Shown one piece after another: positions 1 to 7,414 of a stretch of 13,032 nucleotides of DNA. This DNA is from Clostridia bacterium (GTDB lineage: Bacteria > Bacillota > Clostridia > Oscillospirales > Acutalibacteraceae). Each line of letters opens with the position of its first letter. Position 1 is the stretch's first letter. The notes beneath the pieces were generated by a model. That model worked only from the letters and a program-made list of their open reading frames with translations. It searched no databases and was not told the origin of the DNA. A program made the translations under genes and the position numbers. The stretch lies in the NCBI GenBank assembly GCA_017538005.1, contig JAFYJR010000152.1, positions 1-13,032 of the forward strand, read 5' to 3'.

Positions 1-203
1 GCAACGGCTTTGTCCGCGCCGCCGTCGAAGAAATCTACGGCAAGGATGTTGCCGAGGCCACAACGGTTCAGTACGGCGGATCAATGAACGCCGGCAACGC
101 CGAAGGCCTTCTCTCAAAAGTAAACGTTGACGGCGGCCTTATCGGCGGCGCGTCTTTAAAGTCCGCGGACTTCTCAACAATAGTAAAAGCCGCGAGCAAA
201 TAG
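1..203 (+). CDS. tpiA: Triose-phosphate isomerase, C-terminal end (partial)
   Basis: This is the 3' end of a gene cut by the window edge. The reading frame starts at base 3 and gives 66 residues before the TAG at 201-203. It interconverts dihydroxyacetone phosphate and glyceraldehyde 3-phosphate in cytoplasmic glycolysis. Visible family signatures are YGGSMN, the phosphate-gripping loop near the C-terminus, and GLIGGASL, the second glycine-rich phosphate-binding motif, followed by a short terminal helix ending in KAASK. The catalytic Lys, His and Glu lie upstream, outside the window. gpmI starts 12 bases after the stop, so the two are almost certainly co-transcribed; a gap-pgk-tpiA-gpmI order is common in Firmicutes, but the upstream members cannot be seen here. 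Confidence 0.95.
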   Translation, partial: NGFVRAAVEEIYGKDVAEATTVQYGGSMNAGNAEGLLSKVNVDGGLIGGASLKSADFSTIVKAASK

Positions 204-215
204 AAAGGGTAAAAA

Positions 216-1796
216 ATGAAAAAACCCGTAGTACTGTGTATCATGGACGGCTTCGGCTGGGTGCCGGATGAGACTTACGGAAACGCGATAGTCGCCGCTG
301 ATACACCGAACCTGGACAAAATAATGAGTGAGTGCCCGCACACGACGATAGGCGCATCCGGTCTTGATGTCGGTCTCCCCGACGGTCAGATGGGCAACTC
401 GGAAGTAGGCCACACCAACATAGGCGCGGGCCGCATCGTGTATCAGGAACTCACCCGTATTTCAAAGTCAATTGAAGACGGCGACTTCTTTGAAAACGAC
501 GCCTTCAAAAAGGCAATTGAGAACTGCAAAAAGAACGATTCCGCCCTTCACCTGATGGGCCTTCTTTCAGACGGCGGTGTCCACAGCCACAACACACACC
601 TTTATGCCCTCCTTAAGATGGCAAAGGCGGAAGGTCTTGAGAAAGTATATGTTCACGGCATTTTGGATGGCCGTGATGTACCTCCGACCTCCGGCATAGA
701 CTATGTCCGTCAGCTTCTCGCCTTTATGGATGAGAACGAAATCGGACGCCTTGCGACCCTGACGGGCCGCTTCTATGCCATGGACCGCGACAACCGCTGG
801 GAGCGCATAGAGAAAGCATACAACGCCTTTGTAAAAGGCGAAGGCGTCCATATGGCCGATCCCATAAAGGCACTCGACCTCTCGTATGACACGATAGATT
901 CCGACGGCAAGAACCTGACTGACGAATTTGTCATGCCCACGATTATCGACTGTGAGGCAAAATGCGACGGACGCTGCGACTGCTGCGAGCGCGAGGACGA
1001 CGGACGCGTACACGAAAATGACAGCATCATTTTCTTCAACTTCCGTCCCGACCGCGCGCGCGAAATTACAAGAGCGTTCGTCGACCCCGAAGTCACGGGC
1101 TTTGATCATGAGTGGTTCCCCGTACATTACGTCTGCATGACACAGTACGACGCCACCATGCCGAATGTCGATGTGGCTTTCAGACCTCAGTCACTCGAGA
1201 ACACTCTCGGCGAATACCTTGCAAAGAACAACCTGACGCAGCTGAGAATAGCCGAGACAGAGAAGTATGCACATGTAACTTTCTTCTTCAACGGCGGTGT
1301 CGAGACCGTAAACGAGGGCGAGGACAGAATCCTCATTCCGAGCCCGAAGGTCACGACATATGACTTAAAGCCCGAGATGAGCGCCATAGAAGTCACTGAC
1401 AAGCTCGTCGAAGCGGTTCTTTCAGACAAATACAATGTCATCATCATAAACTACGCCAACTGCGATATGGTCGGTCACACAGGTGTTTTCGACGCAGCCG
1501 TAAAGGCCGTCGAAACCGTAGACACCTGTCTCGGCCGCCTTATGGAAGCAGTGGACAAGATGGGCGGCGCGATTCTCCTCACCGCAGACCACGGCAACGC
1601 GGACAAGATGTACGAGCCCGACGGTTCACCGTTCACGGCTCATACAACAAATCCCGTCCCGTTCGCCGTAATAGGCGCCGGTGATGTAAAGGTGCGCGAA
1701 GGCGGCCGCCTGTGCGACCTCTCCCCGACTATCCTTAAACTGCTTGAACTCCCGCAGCCTCCCGAGATGACCGGCGAGTCACTCATTGTTGACTGA
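216..1796 (+). CDS. gpmI: 2,3-bisphosphoglycerate-independent phosphoglycerate mutase
   Basis: Interconverts 3- and 2-phosphoglycerate in glycolysis using two Mn ions and a phosphoserine intermediate, without a 2,3-BPG cofactor. It has 526 residues; the family is usually about 510. The phosphatase-like domain carries D11, the nucleophile S62 (in GNSEVGH), D417 and H421 (in CDMVGHTG), D458-H459 (in TADHGNAD) and H476. The inserted transferase domain carries H123, R153-D154 (DGRDVPPTSG), R185, R191, R277, R280 and K350. All expected active-site residues are therefore present. The ATG at 216 follows an AAAGGG ribosome binding site at 204-209. The odd part is a short extra segment at about residues 245-258 with five cysteines (C246, C250, C254, C256, C257), just before the conserved FFNFRPDR motif. 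By position it explains the 14-16 residue offset from typical family numbering. The stop overlaps the next start codon. Confidence 0.97.
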   Translation: MKKPVVLCIMDGFGWVPDETYGNAIVAADTPNLDKIMSECPHTTIGASGLDVGLPDGQMGNSEVGHTNIGAGRIVYQELTRISKSIEDGDFFENDAFKKAIENCKKNDSALHLMGLLSDGGVHSHNTHLYALLKMAKAEGLEKVYVHGILDGRDVPPTSGIDYVRQLLAFMDENEIGRLATLTGRFYAMDRDNRWERIEKAYNAFVKGEGVHMADPIKALDLSYDTIDSDGKNLTDEFVMPTIIDCEAKCDGRCDCCEREDDGRVHENDSIIFFNFRPDRAREITRAFVDPEVTGFDHEWFPVHYVCMTQYDATMPNVDVAFRPQSLENTLGEYLAKNNLTQLRIAETEKYAHVTFFFNGGVETVNEGEDRILIPSPKVTTYDLKPEMSAIEVTDKLVEAVLSDKYNVIIINYANCDMVGHTGVFDAAVKAVETVDTCLGRLMEAVDKMGGAILLTADHGNADKMYEPDGSPFTAHTTNPVPFAVIGAGDVKVREGGRLCDLSPTILKLLELPQPPEMTGESLIVD

Positions 1797-2467
1797 TGAC
1801 TTACTTTCTCGACGATATCCCCGTCACGGTGGAAAAGAAGAAAATAAAAAATCTGCACATCTACATAAAGCCCCCATACGGCGATGTAAAAGTCACCGCA
1901 CCGAAATATGTCTCCGACAAAGAGATACAGGGCTTTATAGAAGAGCGCAGAGATTGGATCTTCAAAAACGTTGAAAAGATGAAGGCGACCCCCGTGCTCT
2001 CATACGACACGGGAGACCGCATCCCCATCTGGGGAGAGTTCTACACCTTAAGTGTCCTCGAAGACACGAGATACAGCCTCACAACGCACGAGGACGGCAC
2101 TGCCGACCTGATTGTCCGTGAAGGCTGCACGCAGGAGCAGAAAGAGGCCTTCATTCTGGAGTGGTACCGAAAGGAACTCACCGAACGCGTCGACATCCTG
2201 CTCCCGCAATGGGAGGCCTTCACGGGCCTTCACTCAAGCGGCTGGCAAAGCAAGGTCATGAAGTCGCGCTGGGGCACATGCAACACCAAAACAAAAAAGA
2301 TTTGGCTCAACGTGCGGCTCGCGGAGCATCCGACAAAATGTCTTGAATACGTCATTTTGCATGAGCTCGCCCACACCGTTGTGCCAAATCATGGTACAGA
2401 GTTTAAGGCTGTTCTGGATAAATACATGCCCGAGTGGAGGCAGTACAGGAAAATGCTGAAAGATTAA
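1796..2467 (+). CDS. YgjP-type zinc metallopeptidase-like protein (DUF45 family)
   Basis: A 223-residue cytoplasmic protein of the M48/DUF45 (YgjP-like) metal-dependent hydrolase family. The C-terminal half carries the zinc signature HELAH (H189, E190, H193) with a further histidine, H199, in VPNHGTEF; these are the expected zinc ligands and catalytic glutamate. Upstream, KSRWGTCN (residues 156-163) matches the conserved K-S-R-W-G-S/T-C motif of the family. The first half has few recognisable motifs. No signal peptide or membrane segment is visible. The substrate of this family is not well established. The ATG overlaps the gpmI stop (TGATG), and no clear Shine-Dalgarno sequence precedes it, which suggests translation coupled to gpmI. 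It converges with the ECF gene and overlaps its end by 4 bases. Confidence 0.87.
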   Translation: MTYFLDDIPVTVEKKKIKNLHIYIKPPYGDVKVTAPKYVSDKEIQGFIEERRDWIFKNVEKMKATPVLSYDTGDRIPIWGEFYTLSVLEDTRYSLTTHEDGTADLIVREGCTQEQKEAFILEWYRKELTERVDILLPQWEAFTGLHSSGWQSKVMKSRWGTCNTKTKKIWLNVRLAEHPTKCLEYVILHELAHTVVPNHGTEFKAVLDKYMPEWRQYRKMLKD

Positions 2468-3081
2468 CTGTCAAACCAGCGGTTAAGCGCGGCGCAGATA
2501 ACTGCAGCAAGTATCGTACAGCTTATTGCCTCAACGATGCCGTTTATTCCGACAAACGCGATTAAAAACGCGAGTACACCTGTCGTACCGAGCACAGCGG
2601 CAATGCTCTGCAGAAACTCGGTATTCCAGAAGCAGATAAGTAAAACGGACATAAAGAACAATGTGTTAAGCAGTGAACCCACAAGTCCTGTTACCGCATA
2701 TCCGCCAATATTGTTCTGCTTGATTGCCTTGAAGAAAAGTCCCGTGAGCCAACCCATAAGGGTTCTTGTAGGTACACAGACAAGGAAAGCAAAAAACGGG
2801 TTTACCTCAAGCATGGCAACACCGAAGGCCGACATGCCGAAAACACATTGCAGGAAACTTGTCATGCCGAAGGCAAAGCCCAGCAACGCGCCCGCCGCAG
2901 GGTCTATGACAACAGCTCCGATTATTACGGGAACGGTGATGATCGTCATCTCGATAACACCGAGTTTTATGTATCCTATGGGTGTAAATCCCATAATCAG
3001 GATAAGCGCGAGCAGAACACTGAGTTCAGTGAGTCTTAAAACCTTGCTGTTTAGCCTGACTTTTTCTTTACTTACTGCCAT
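2464..3081 (-). CDS. ECF transporter S component (vitamin/cofactor-binding membrane subunit)
   Basis: A 205-residue very hydrophobic protein with about six membrane segments (roughly residues 17-33, 42-60, 62-81, 93-119, 127-152 and 164-198). The N-terminal pattern, a basic start followed by a first helix, GYIKLG, and then IITVPVIIGAVVIDPAAGALLGFAFG, is typical of S components of energy-coupling factor transporters. These bind one micronutrient and share a common EcfA/A'/T energising module. No EcfA or EcfT gene is in the window, so it is probably a group II (shared-module) S component. The general look is nearest to pantothenate-type (PanT-like) S components, but the substrate cannot be fixed from sequence reading. 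The start has an AAAGGTGA ribosome binding site. A good promoter lies upstream; no riboswitch fits in the short leader. Confidence 0.85.
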   Translation of the reverse strand: MAVSKEKVRLNSKVLRLTELSVLLALILIMGFTPIGYIKLGVIEMTIITVPVIIGAVVIDPAAGALLGFAFGMTSFLQCVFGMSAFGVAMLEVNPFFAFLVCVPTRTLMGWLTGLFFKAIKQNNIGGYAVTGLVGSLLNTLFFMSVLLICFWNTEFLQSIAAVLGTTGVLAFLIAFVGINGIVEAISCTILAAVICAALNRWFDS

Positions 3082-3111
3082 CTCAATTCACCTTTACTTT
3101 TTGATAATGAC

Positions 3112-3140
3112 ATTATAAAGATAAATCAAAACTTTTGCAA
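3112..3140 (-). promoter_or_regulatory. Predicted sigma-A promoter of the ECF S component gene
   Basis: On the minus strand, TTGCAA (3140-3135) and a perfect TATAAT (3117-3112) are separated by 17 bases. The -10 box lies about 30 bases upstream of the ATG at 3081, leaving a leader too short for a classical riboswitch. The -35 box matches consensus at 4 of 6 positions. No equally good promoter for the divergent trkH gene was found in this 84-bp gap; TATAAA at 3114-3119 on the plus strand is a possible but weakly supported -10. Confidence 0.6.
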
Positions 3141-3165
3141 ATACGACTTTAAGGGAAGTTTACGT

Positions 3166-4656
3166 ATGGAGAAAAAAGAACTGAACAAATCCTATTATCT
3201 GGGTATTTTAAAGTGTCTTTCCTACCCTATTTTCATGGTTGGCGTGGTAACGGTCATACCGTCACTGCTTTTCCTTTTCTACCCCGAAGAGAAGGCATTG
3301 ATGCAGTATTTCGCGATACCGGGCATCGCCTACCTTTTCCTCGGTTACCTCATCAGACTGTTTACACAGAACTACAAGGTAACCGAACTCAAGAAAAACA
3401 GCGCGCCCGTTGTTGTTCTGCTCATCTGGATCATATCTATTTTCCTCGGCGCGATTCCCTTCTTCCTCACAAAGGACTATTCCGCCACACAGGCTCTGTT
3501 TGAAGCCACGAGCGGTTTCACAACAACCGGTTTTACGGTTACAAATTTCAAGACGGTATCTCATATGGTTCTCCTCTACCGCTCCCTGCTTCACCTGCTG
3601 GGCGGCGTAGGCTTGATCCTCATACTCAGTCTCCTTGTATCCGATGCCTTCGGAATGCAGCTTTTCAAAGCCGAAGGTCACCTCGACAAAATCGAACCGA
3701 GCGTATCCTACTCCGCGAGAACAATTACAATAGTTTACCTCGGTCTCATAACAGGCGGCACGATCCTCTATACCGTTTTCGGTATGCCCCTGTTTGACTC
3801 AATTAACCACGCGATTTCCGCCGTCTCAACAGGCGGCTTCTCCACAAAAGCCCAGAGCATAGGTTACTGGCACAATGTACCTGTCGATGTAACCACCGTC
3901 GTCCTCATGATGCTCGGTGCCACAAACTTTATGGCGACAGTCCTTCTCTTCAAGGGCAAGTTCATGAGTGTGTTCAAGAACAGTGAGACACTGGTTACAC
4001 TCTTCTTCATAGCAGCGGTAACACCGATAGTTATCGTCCAGCTCTTCGCAAACGGAATCTGCGAACATCTCCCCAGTGCCATAGACAACGCGGTCTTCCA
4101 GGTGGTCGCAGTCATCACAACCACCGGTCTGTCAACCGTTGACAACTTCTTCCCGAAGTCCACCTTCGCGCTGATGCCGCTCATAGTCCTGATGTTCATA
4201 GGCGGCAACAGCGGCTCGACCGCGGGCGGTATGAAGGCATACAGAGTGGCGCTTGCGCTGCGCAGCATATTCTATGATGCCCGCTCCGCGACGGAATCCA
4301 ACAGAATCCACCGCGGCCGCTACTTCTACCACTTCGGCAAGAAAGAAAACTTCACCAAAGAGGAACAGAACACAAACAACTCGTACCTTCTCATGTACCT
4401 CGCAATAGGCTTCATAGGTACGTTTGCCCTCTGCCTCTGCGGATATGACTTTAAGGATAGTCTGATTGAATTCTTCTCCGCCCTCGGTACCGTAGGCATG
4501 TCCTCCGGTATTGTCGGCCGCGACATGAGCAATGCCTCAATGTGGATTATCATGGTCGGCATGATTATAGCCCGTCTTGAGATTTATATCTTCATCTTAA
4601 GCGGCAACCGCATAATAGCGGACATAAAGGAATTCATACAGAACAGAAAAAAATAA
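3166..4656 (+). CDS. TrkH/KtrB family potassium uptake protein, channel subunit
   Basis: A 496-residue integral membrane protein that conducts K+ (or Na+/K+) into the cell. It has the fourfold M1-P-M2 plan of the superfamily of K+ transporters. The four selectivity-filter glycines are visible: G122 in TSGFTTTGFT, G223 in VSTGGFST, G321 in TTTGLST and G444 in GTVGMSS. HLLGGVGLILI (143-153) follows the first repeat, and GGNSGSTAGGMKAYR (346-360) follows the third, where the gating loop sits. These motifs fit TrkH better than short KtrB proteins. Such channels work with a cytoplasmic NAD/ATP-binding TrkA or KtrA ring, and none is encoded in this window, so the partner must lie elsewhere. The ATG follows AAGGGAAG at 3151-3158. 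Divergent from the ECF gene; followed by a bidirectional terminator. Confidence 0.93.
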   Translation: MEKKELNKSYYLGILKCLSYPIFMVGVVTVIPSLLFLFYPEEKALMQYFAIPGIAYLFLGYLIRLFTQNYKVTELKKNSAPVVVLLIWIISIFLGAIPFFLTKDYSATQALFEATSGFTTTGFTVTNFKTVSHMVLLYRSLLHLLGGVGLILILSLLVSDAFGMQLFKAEGHLDKIEPSVSYSARTITIVYLGLITGGTILYTVFGMPLFDSINHAISAVSTGGFSTKAQSIGYWHNVPVDVTTVVLMMLGATNFMATVLLFKGKFMSVFKNSETLVTLFFIAAVTPIVIVQLFANGICEHLPSAIDNAVFQVVAVITTTGLSTVDNFFPKSTFALMPLIVLMFIGGNSGSTAGGMKAYRVALALRSIFYDARSATESNRIHRGRYFYHFGKKENFTKEEQNTNNSYLLMYLAIGFIGTFALCLCGYDFKDSLIEFFSALGTVGMSSGIVGRDMSNASMWIIMVGMIIARLEIYIFILSGNRIIADIKEFIQNRKK

Positions 4657-4672
4657 CAGGCGGAAAGTAAAG

Positions 4673-4713
4673 ATAAAAAAAGGCGGGTCGCATGACCCGC
4701 CTTAAACTTTTTT
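4673..4713. terminator. Bidirectional rho-independent terminator between trkH and the cyclase-like gene
   Basis: A perfect 10-bp stem, AAGGCGGGTC (4680-4689) with GACCCGCCTT (4694-4703), closes a GCAT loop. It is preceded by an A7 run (4674-4680) and followed by T6 (4708-4713). Both neighbouring genes converge on it, so it can end transcripts from either side. Confidence 0.9.
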
Positions 4714-4716
4714 GGT

Positions 4717-5904
4717 TTACTTTCCGCCCTTTACATAAGGTTCCGGATGATCGTACTCGCCGTACTCACAGCCGATGTGTTCGGCGTGGATATCGTCAAC
4801 GAGCTTATAGCCGAGCGGCAAGAATTTGCATCTCTTCTTGTAGAGTTTGAGGTCGCCGTAACCGTTGCCGCCGTTCCAGAGTCTCTGATGACGGAACAGT
4901 CCGTCGGGTGCCTCATACTTGATGTTGAGCATGTCTTCCTTCTTGCAGCGAATGTCAGTTATAAGACGGCCGCTTGAAGACTTCTGATCAACATGCCATA
5001 CTATCTCATCATCTGTCTCATAACCCTCAAACTCGGTCTGGGAAAGTGTCCAGAGTTTTGAGAAGTTGAACTCGTAGCAGTCACCCTCATAGTAGAAACC
5101 GCCGAGGAGTTTTCTCGGGAAACGGATACCGAATGCCTTCGGCTGACCGCCGCCGATGTCAAATACGGAATTCTCAAGTTTTTTGCCTGTCTTGTTGGAC
5201 TTGAGGTCGCAAGATGAGAGCCATACCCAGGGCGTCGTGAAGTTTGAGCCCCAGTTCTTGTCGGCATAACCGAAGGAGCGCTCGGGGATTACATCGTAAA
5301 CAACACCGTCAAGAGTGAATGTGCCCTTGTAGGTGGACTTCATACCTTCGGCATGCCAGTACATCTCAAAGGCATTGAGTCTTCTCATAAGCCAGCTTGT
5401 GCCGTAACCTACGTTCCATGCAATCTCCTTGTTGATCTCAAGGTCCCATGATACGGAACCGGCATCACACAGATACTCGGGATGAGCAGCGATTTCCTCT
5501 TCGGAAATCTCGATACTTCCGCGCGTTCTGTACTCATCGCAGTAGCAGTCTGCGGCCTCAACGCTGTAAGGAGCGTTCATATGGATCTTAACGTCTTTCC
5601 ATGCAAAGAAGCGGTGGAGCTGCTTCTTGTTTCCGACCCAGGAACCGACGTTGACCATGAGGTATGACGGCTTCTTGCCCGCAGCCTTGTTCTCCGGAAG
5701 TTGGCCGAATACCGGTTTGTCCTCCGCGAGATCCGGGTTGCAGACGAAGAATTCAACATAGAACGGCTTCTCTTCACCGGTCTCTCTGTTGACGGCAGTC
5801 ATTGAATGCCACCACCAGTCGTAGCCCTGCTTCTTGAAACTTCCGCGAAGCATACACTCGTCACAGTTCTGGTCTTTGATTGAGAAATTTTTCTTTATGC
5901 TCAT
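4717..5904 (-). CDS. Tocopherol-cyclase-like protein (lipocalin-like fold), function unknown
   Basis: A 395-residue protein rich in Trp, Tyr and Phe, with no signal peptide or membrane helix. The best family marker is GYADKNWGSNF at residues 212-222, followed by a Trp-rich strand to about residue 231. This resembles the conserved G-Y-A-E-K-N-W-G motif of plant and cyanobacterial tocopherol cyclases (Pfam Tocopherol_cycl), which form a beta-barrel related to CrtC/lipocalin-like proteins. Bacterial members outside phototrophs have no established reaction, and a Clostridia-type organism is not expected to make tocopherol, so a role with another hydrophobic ligand is inferred. The N-terminus has a CxxC pair (C14, C17) of unknown role. 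The ATG at 5904 follows GGGAGG at 5917-5922. The next gene upstream on the same strand is a lipase, but a hairpin lies between them. Confidence 0.7.
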   Translation of the reverse strand: MSIKKNFSIKDQNCDECMLRGSFKKQGYDWWWHSMTAVNRETGEEKPFYVEFFVCNPDLAEDKPVFGQLPENKAAGKKPSYLMVNVGSWVGNKKQLHRFFAWKDVKIHMNAPYSVEAADCYCDEYRTRGSIEISEEEIAAHPEYLCDAGSVSWDLEINKEIAWNVGYGTSWLMRRLNAFEMYWHAEGMKSTYKGTFTLDGVVYDVIPERSFGYADKNWGSNFTTPWVWLSSCDLKSNKTGKKLENSVFDIGGGQPKAFGIRFPRKLLGGFYYEGDCYEFNFSKLWTLSQTEFEGYETDDEIVWHVDQKSSSGRLITDIRCKKEDMLNIKYEAPDGLFRHQRLWNGGNGYGDLKLYKKRCKFLPLGYKLVDDIHAEHIGCEYGEYDHPEPYVKGGK

Positions 5905-5930
5905 TTTGCAATAACCTCCCTTGTGTTATC

Positions 5931-5960
5931 AGCGTACAAATAAATTTTAGTACAAGTCAA
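5931..5960 (-). promoter_or_regulatory. Possible promoter of the tocopherol-cyclase-like gene
   Basis: On the minus strand TTGACT (5960-5955) is followed after 18 bases by TACGCT (5936-5931), about 27 bases upstream of the start codon. The -35 is good and the -10 keeps only the T-A and final T of the consensus. Its position just downstream of the lipase terminator would let the gene be expressed independently. Confidence 0.4.
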
Positions 5961-5970
5961 AATAAAAGTA

Positions 5971-6006
5971 AATCTGCACCCTTTAAGAAAAGAGTGCAGA
6001 TTTTTT
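5971..6006 (-). terminator. Terminator hairpin after the lipase gene
   Basis: AATCTGCAC (5971-5979) pairs perfectly with GTGCAGATT (5994-6002). After one mismatch, CTTT/AAAG continues the stem around an AAGA loop. On the minus strand, which carries the lipase message, it is followed by a T-rich run (TACTTTTATTTT); on the plus strand it is followed directly by T6 (6001-6006). It can therefore act in both directions, and it separates the lipase from the cyclase-like gene. Confidence 0.75.
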
Positions 6007-6033
6007 GTACACTTTTACATATTGTACATTTTC

Positions 6034-7200
6034 TTACTTGAGACCCTCAAGCAGTTCAAAGTACTTCTTGTAGTAGTTGACAATGAAGTAAGGATTCAGG
6101 AACGCTCTGAGCGAACCGCCGACAACATCCATATGGTCGCCCTGGTAAACAGGCATAACATTCCAGATACCGCGTTTGAGGTTATTTCTCGACTCATAGT
6201 AGTAAACAAACGGTTCATCACTCGGATGAAGAGCGGAGACGGTATTTGAAGCGCCGTCTGACTCAAGCCAGCAGTCGTCGAGATCAACATCAAGGAATCT
6301 CTCGTGGCGATGTCTGCCTATAAGATTACCTGTGAGATGGAATACCGGGAATGTCGATGTAATCTTCATTCTCTGGTTGCCGTGACATGTGGTCATCGTA
6401 TTTGAAGTGGAAATTGAGAAGTTGTATGCCTCCTCGTTTATCTCCATACGCTCATTGATTTCCTTGGCGCCTGCAAGGCAGAGATCCCAGTAGAGATTGT
6501 CCTTGGACTTCATTGCCTTGTTGATTTTGGCGGGATGAAGCAGGGCCTTCAGGCTGTGGCCTTCCTTGGGATTCTTCGTGATGCCCCACTGGTCAAGTGA
6601 CATATCGTAAACCTGGTTTGCCATTGTTCCGTCCATAAGGCCGGCAAATCCGTAGAATGTAACAACCTTGAGTATGGGAAGAAGGAAGCCTATTGCTGAC
6701 ATAACGGATGTGCCGTCGTGAGGTCCCGCGATGGTTGTTACGGACTGAATCCAGTCGCCTTTTCCGCCCTTGAAGAACGGTGATGTATCCTCACCTGTCG
6801 CCTCCACCTCTTCCGCGGCACCGTGTGCCATGAGGTGTGAGAACATGCGGACTGTCGCTCCGCCGAAGCTGTGACCGAGGATGTGAATCTTCTTCTCGGC
6901 GCTCCAGCCGGGTACGAGGGGCTTGTCATAGGTACGGCCAAAACGCGCATGCCCGTACTTCTTTGAGTGCGCCTCACCGTAGTCAACGGTGCCGCCTGTA
7001 AGCTGCGCGTAAATCTCACACGCGCGGTCCCATGCGGAACCGAGCGAAGATATTGTCGGCGCGCAGGCTTCTCCGCCCTCATCGTTGATCATCTTTACAA
7101 GGTCACACGCGAGCATTCCCCAGTAAGGGAAATACTTGTAGACAAGCTCATCCTGTCCGAATCCGAGCATGCCGTGGATAAAAACATAAGGGTATTTCAT
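6034..7200 (-). CDS. Lipase of the Geobacillus/Staphylococcus (I.5/I.6) type, no signal peptide
   Basis: An alpha/beta-hydrolase of 388 residues that should hydrolyse acylglycerol or other ester bonds. It follows the thermoalkalophilic Geobacillus lipases almost end to end: the oxyanion-side HGMLGFG (9-15), WDRACEIYAQLTGGTVDYG (57-75), HARFGRTY (84-91), the nucleophile elbow GHSFGG with S111, TTIAGPHDGT (155-164) and the segment WLESDGASNTVS. The triad is S111, D315 and H356 (GDHMDVVG). The four zinc ligands characteristic of this family are also in place (D58, H78, H84, D239). Secreted relatives carry a long signal peptide. Here the mature core starts at residue 1, and an in-frame TAA at 7216-7218 lies just upstream, so no export sequence is possible. 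The ATG follows AAGGAG. A cytoplasmic enzyme is implied. The tocopherol-cyclase-like gene lies downstream on the same strand. Confidence 0.92.
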   Translation of the reverse strand: MKYPYVFIHGMLGFGQDELVYKYFPYWGMLACDLVKMINDEGGEACAPTISSLGSAWDRACEIYAQLTGGTVDYGEAHSKKYGHARFGRTYDKPLVPGWSAEKKIHILGHSFGGATVRMFSHLMAHGAAEEVEATGEDTSPFFKGGKGDWIQSVTTIAGPHDGTSVMSAIGFLLPILKVVTFYGFAGLMDGTMANQVYDMSLDQWGITKNPKEGHSLKALLHPAKINKAMKSKDNLYWDLCLAGAKEINERMEINEEAYNFSISTSNTMTTCHGNQRMKITSTFPVFHLTGNLIGRHRHERFLDVDLDDCWLESDGASNTVSALHPSDEPFVYYYESRNNLKRGIWNVMPVYQGDHMDVVGGSLRAFLNPYFIVNYYKKYFELLEGLK

Positions 7201-7247
7201 ATCAAAATCTCCTTTTTAAAATTTCCGAATCAGTTAGGACAAGTTCA

Positions 7248-7276
7248 ATGATACCAAAAAATGCGGCATAATAAAA
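7248..7276 (-). promoter_or_regulatory. Possible extended -10 promoter of the lipase gene
   Basis: On the minus strand TGG precedes TATCAT (7253-7248), an extended -10 arrangement. TTTTAT 17 bases upstream (7276-7271) is a weak -35 that overlaps the T-run of the tRNA terminator. This is the best candidate I see in the gap between the tRNA and the lipase. Confidence 0.35.
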
Positions 7277-7301
7277 GACCTGAAACAAAAGTTTCAGGTC
7301 T
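7270..7301 (-). terminator. Rho-independent terminator of tRNA-Ser
   Basis: A perfect 11-bp stem, AGACCTGAAAC (7276-7286) with GTTTCAGGTCT (7291-7301), closes an AAAA loop. It begins 2 bases after the encoded CCA end of the tRNA. On the minus strand it runs into TTTTATTATG. Confidence 0.88.
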
Positions 7302-7302
7302 C

Positions 7303-7393
7303 TGGCGGAGAAGAGGTGATTTGAACACCCGCGCGGTTTAACCCGCCTACTCCCTTAGCAGGGGAGCCCCTTCGGCCTCTTGGGTACTTCTCC
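7303..7393 (-). tRNA. tRNA-Ser(GCU)
   Basis: Read on the minus strand, the 5' arm GGAGAAG (7393-7387) pairs with CTTCTCC (7313-7307), followed by discriminator G and a genomically encoded CCA (7305-7303). The anticodon stem CTCCC/GGGAG encloses the loop CTGCTAA, giving anticodon GCU (bases 7357-7359), which reads AGC and AGU serine codons. The T arm contains GTTCAAATC. A long variable arm (about 7329-7347, with GCGGGTT pairing AACCGCG-like sequence) is the class II feature expected for serine tRNAs. It is a single-gene unit with its own promoter and terminator. Confidence 0.96.
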
Positions 7394-7414
7394 ATAAGGT
7401 CAAATGCAAAGAGT

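Noticed and set aside
567..1127. Minus-strand open frame of 186 codons inside gpmI
   Set aside because: It is an antisense shadow of a clearly conserved enzyme, with no recognisable domain.
3082..3165. Riboswitch upstream of the ECF S component
   Set aside because: The predicted promoter leaves only about 25 leader bases, too short for a known vitamin riboswitch, and no conserved motif is seen.
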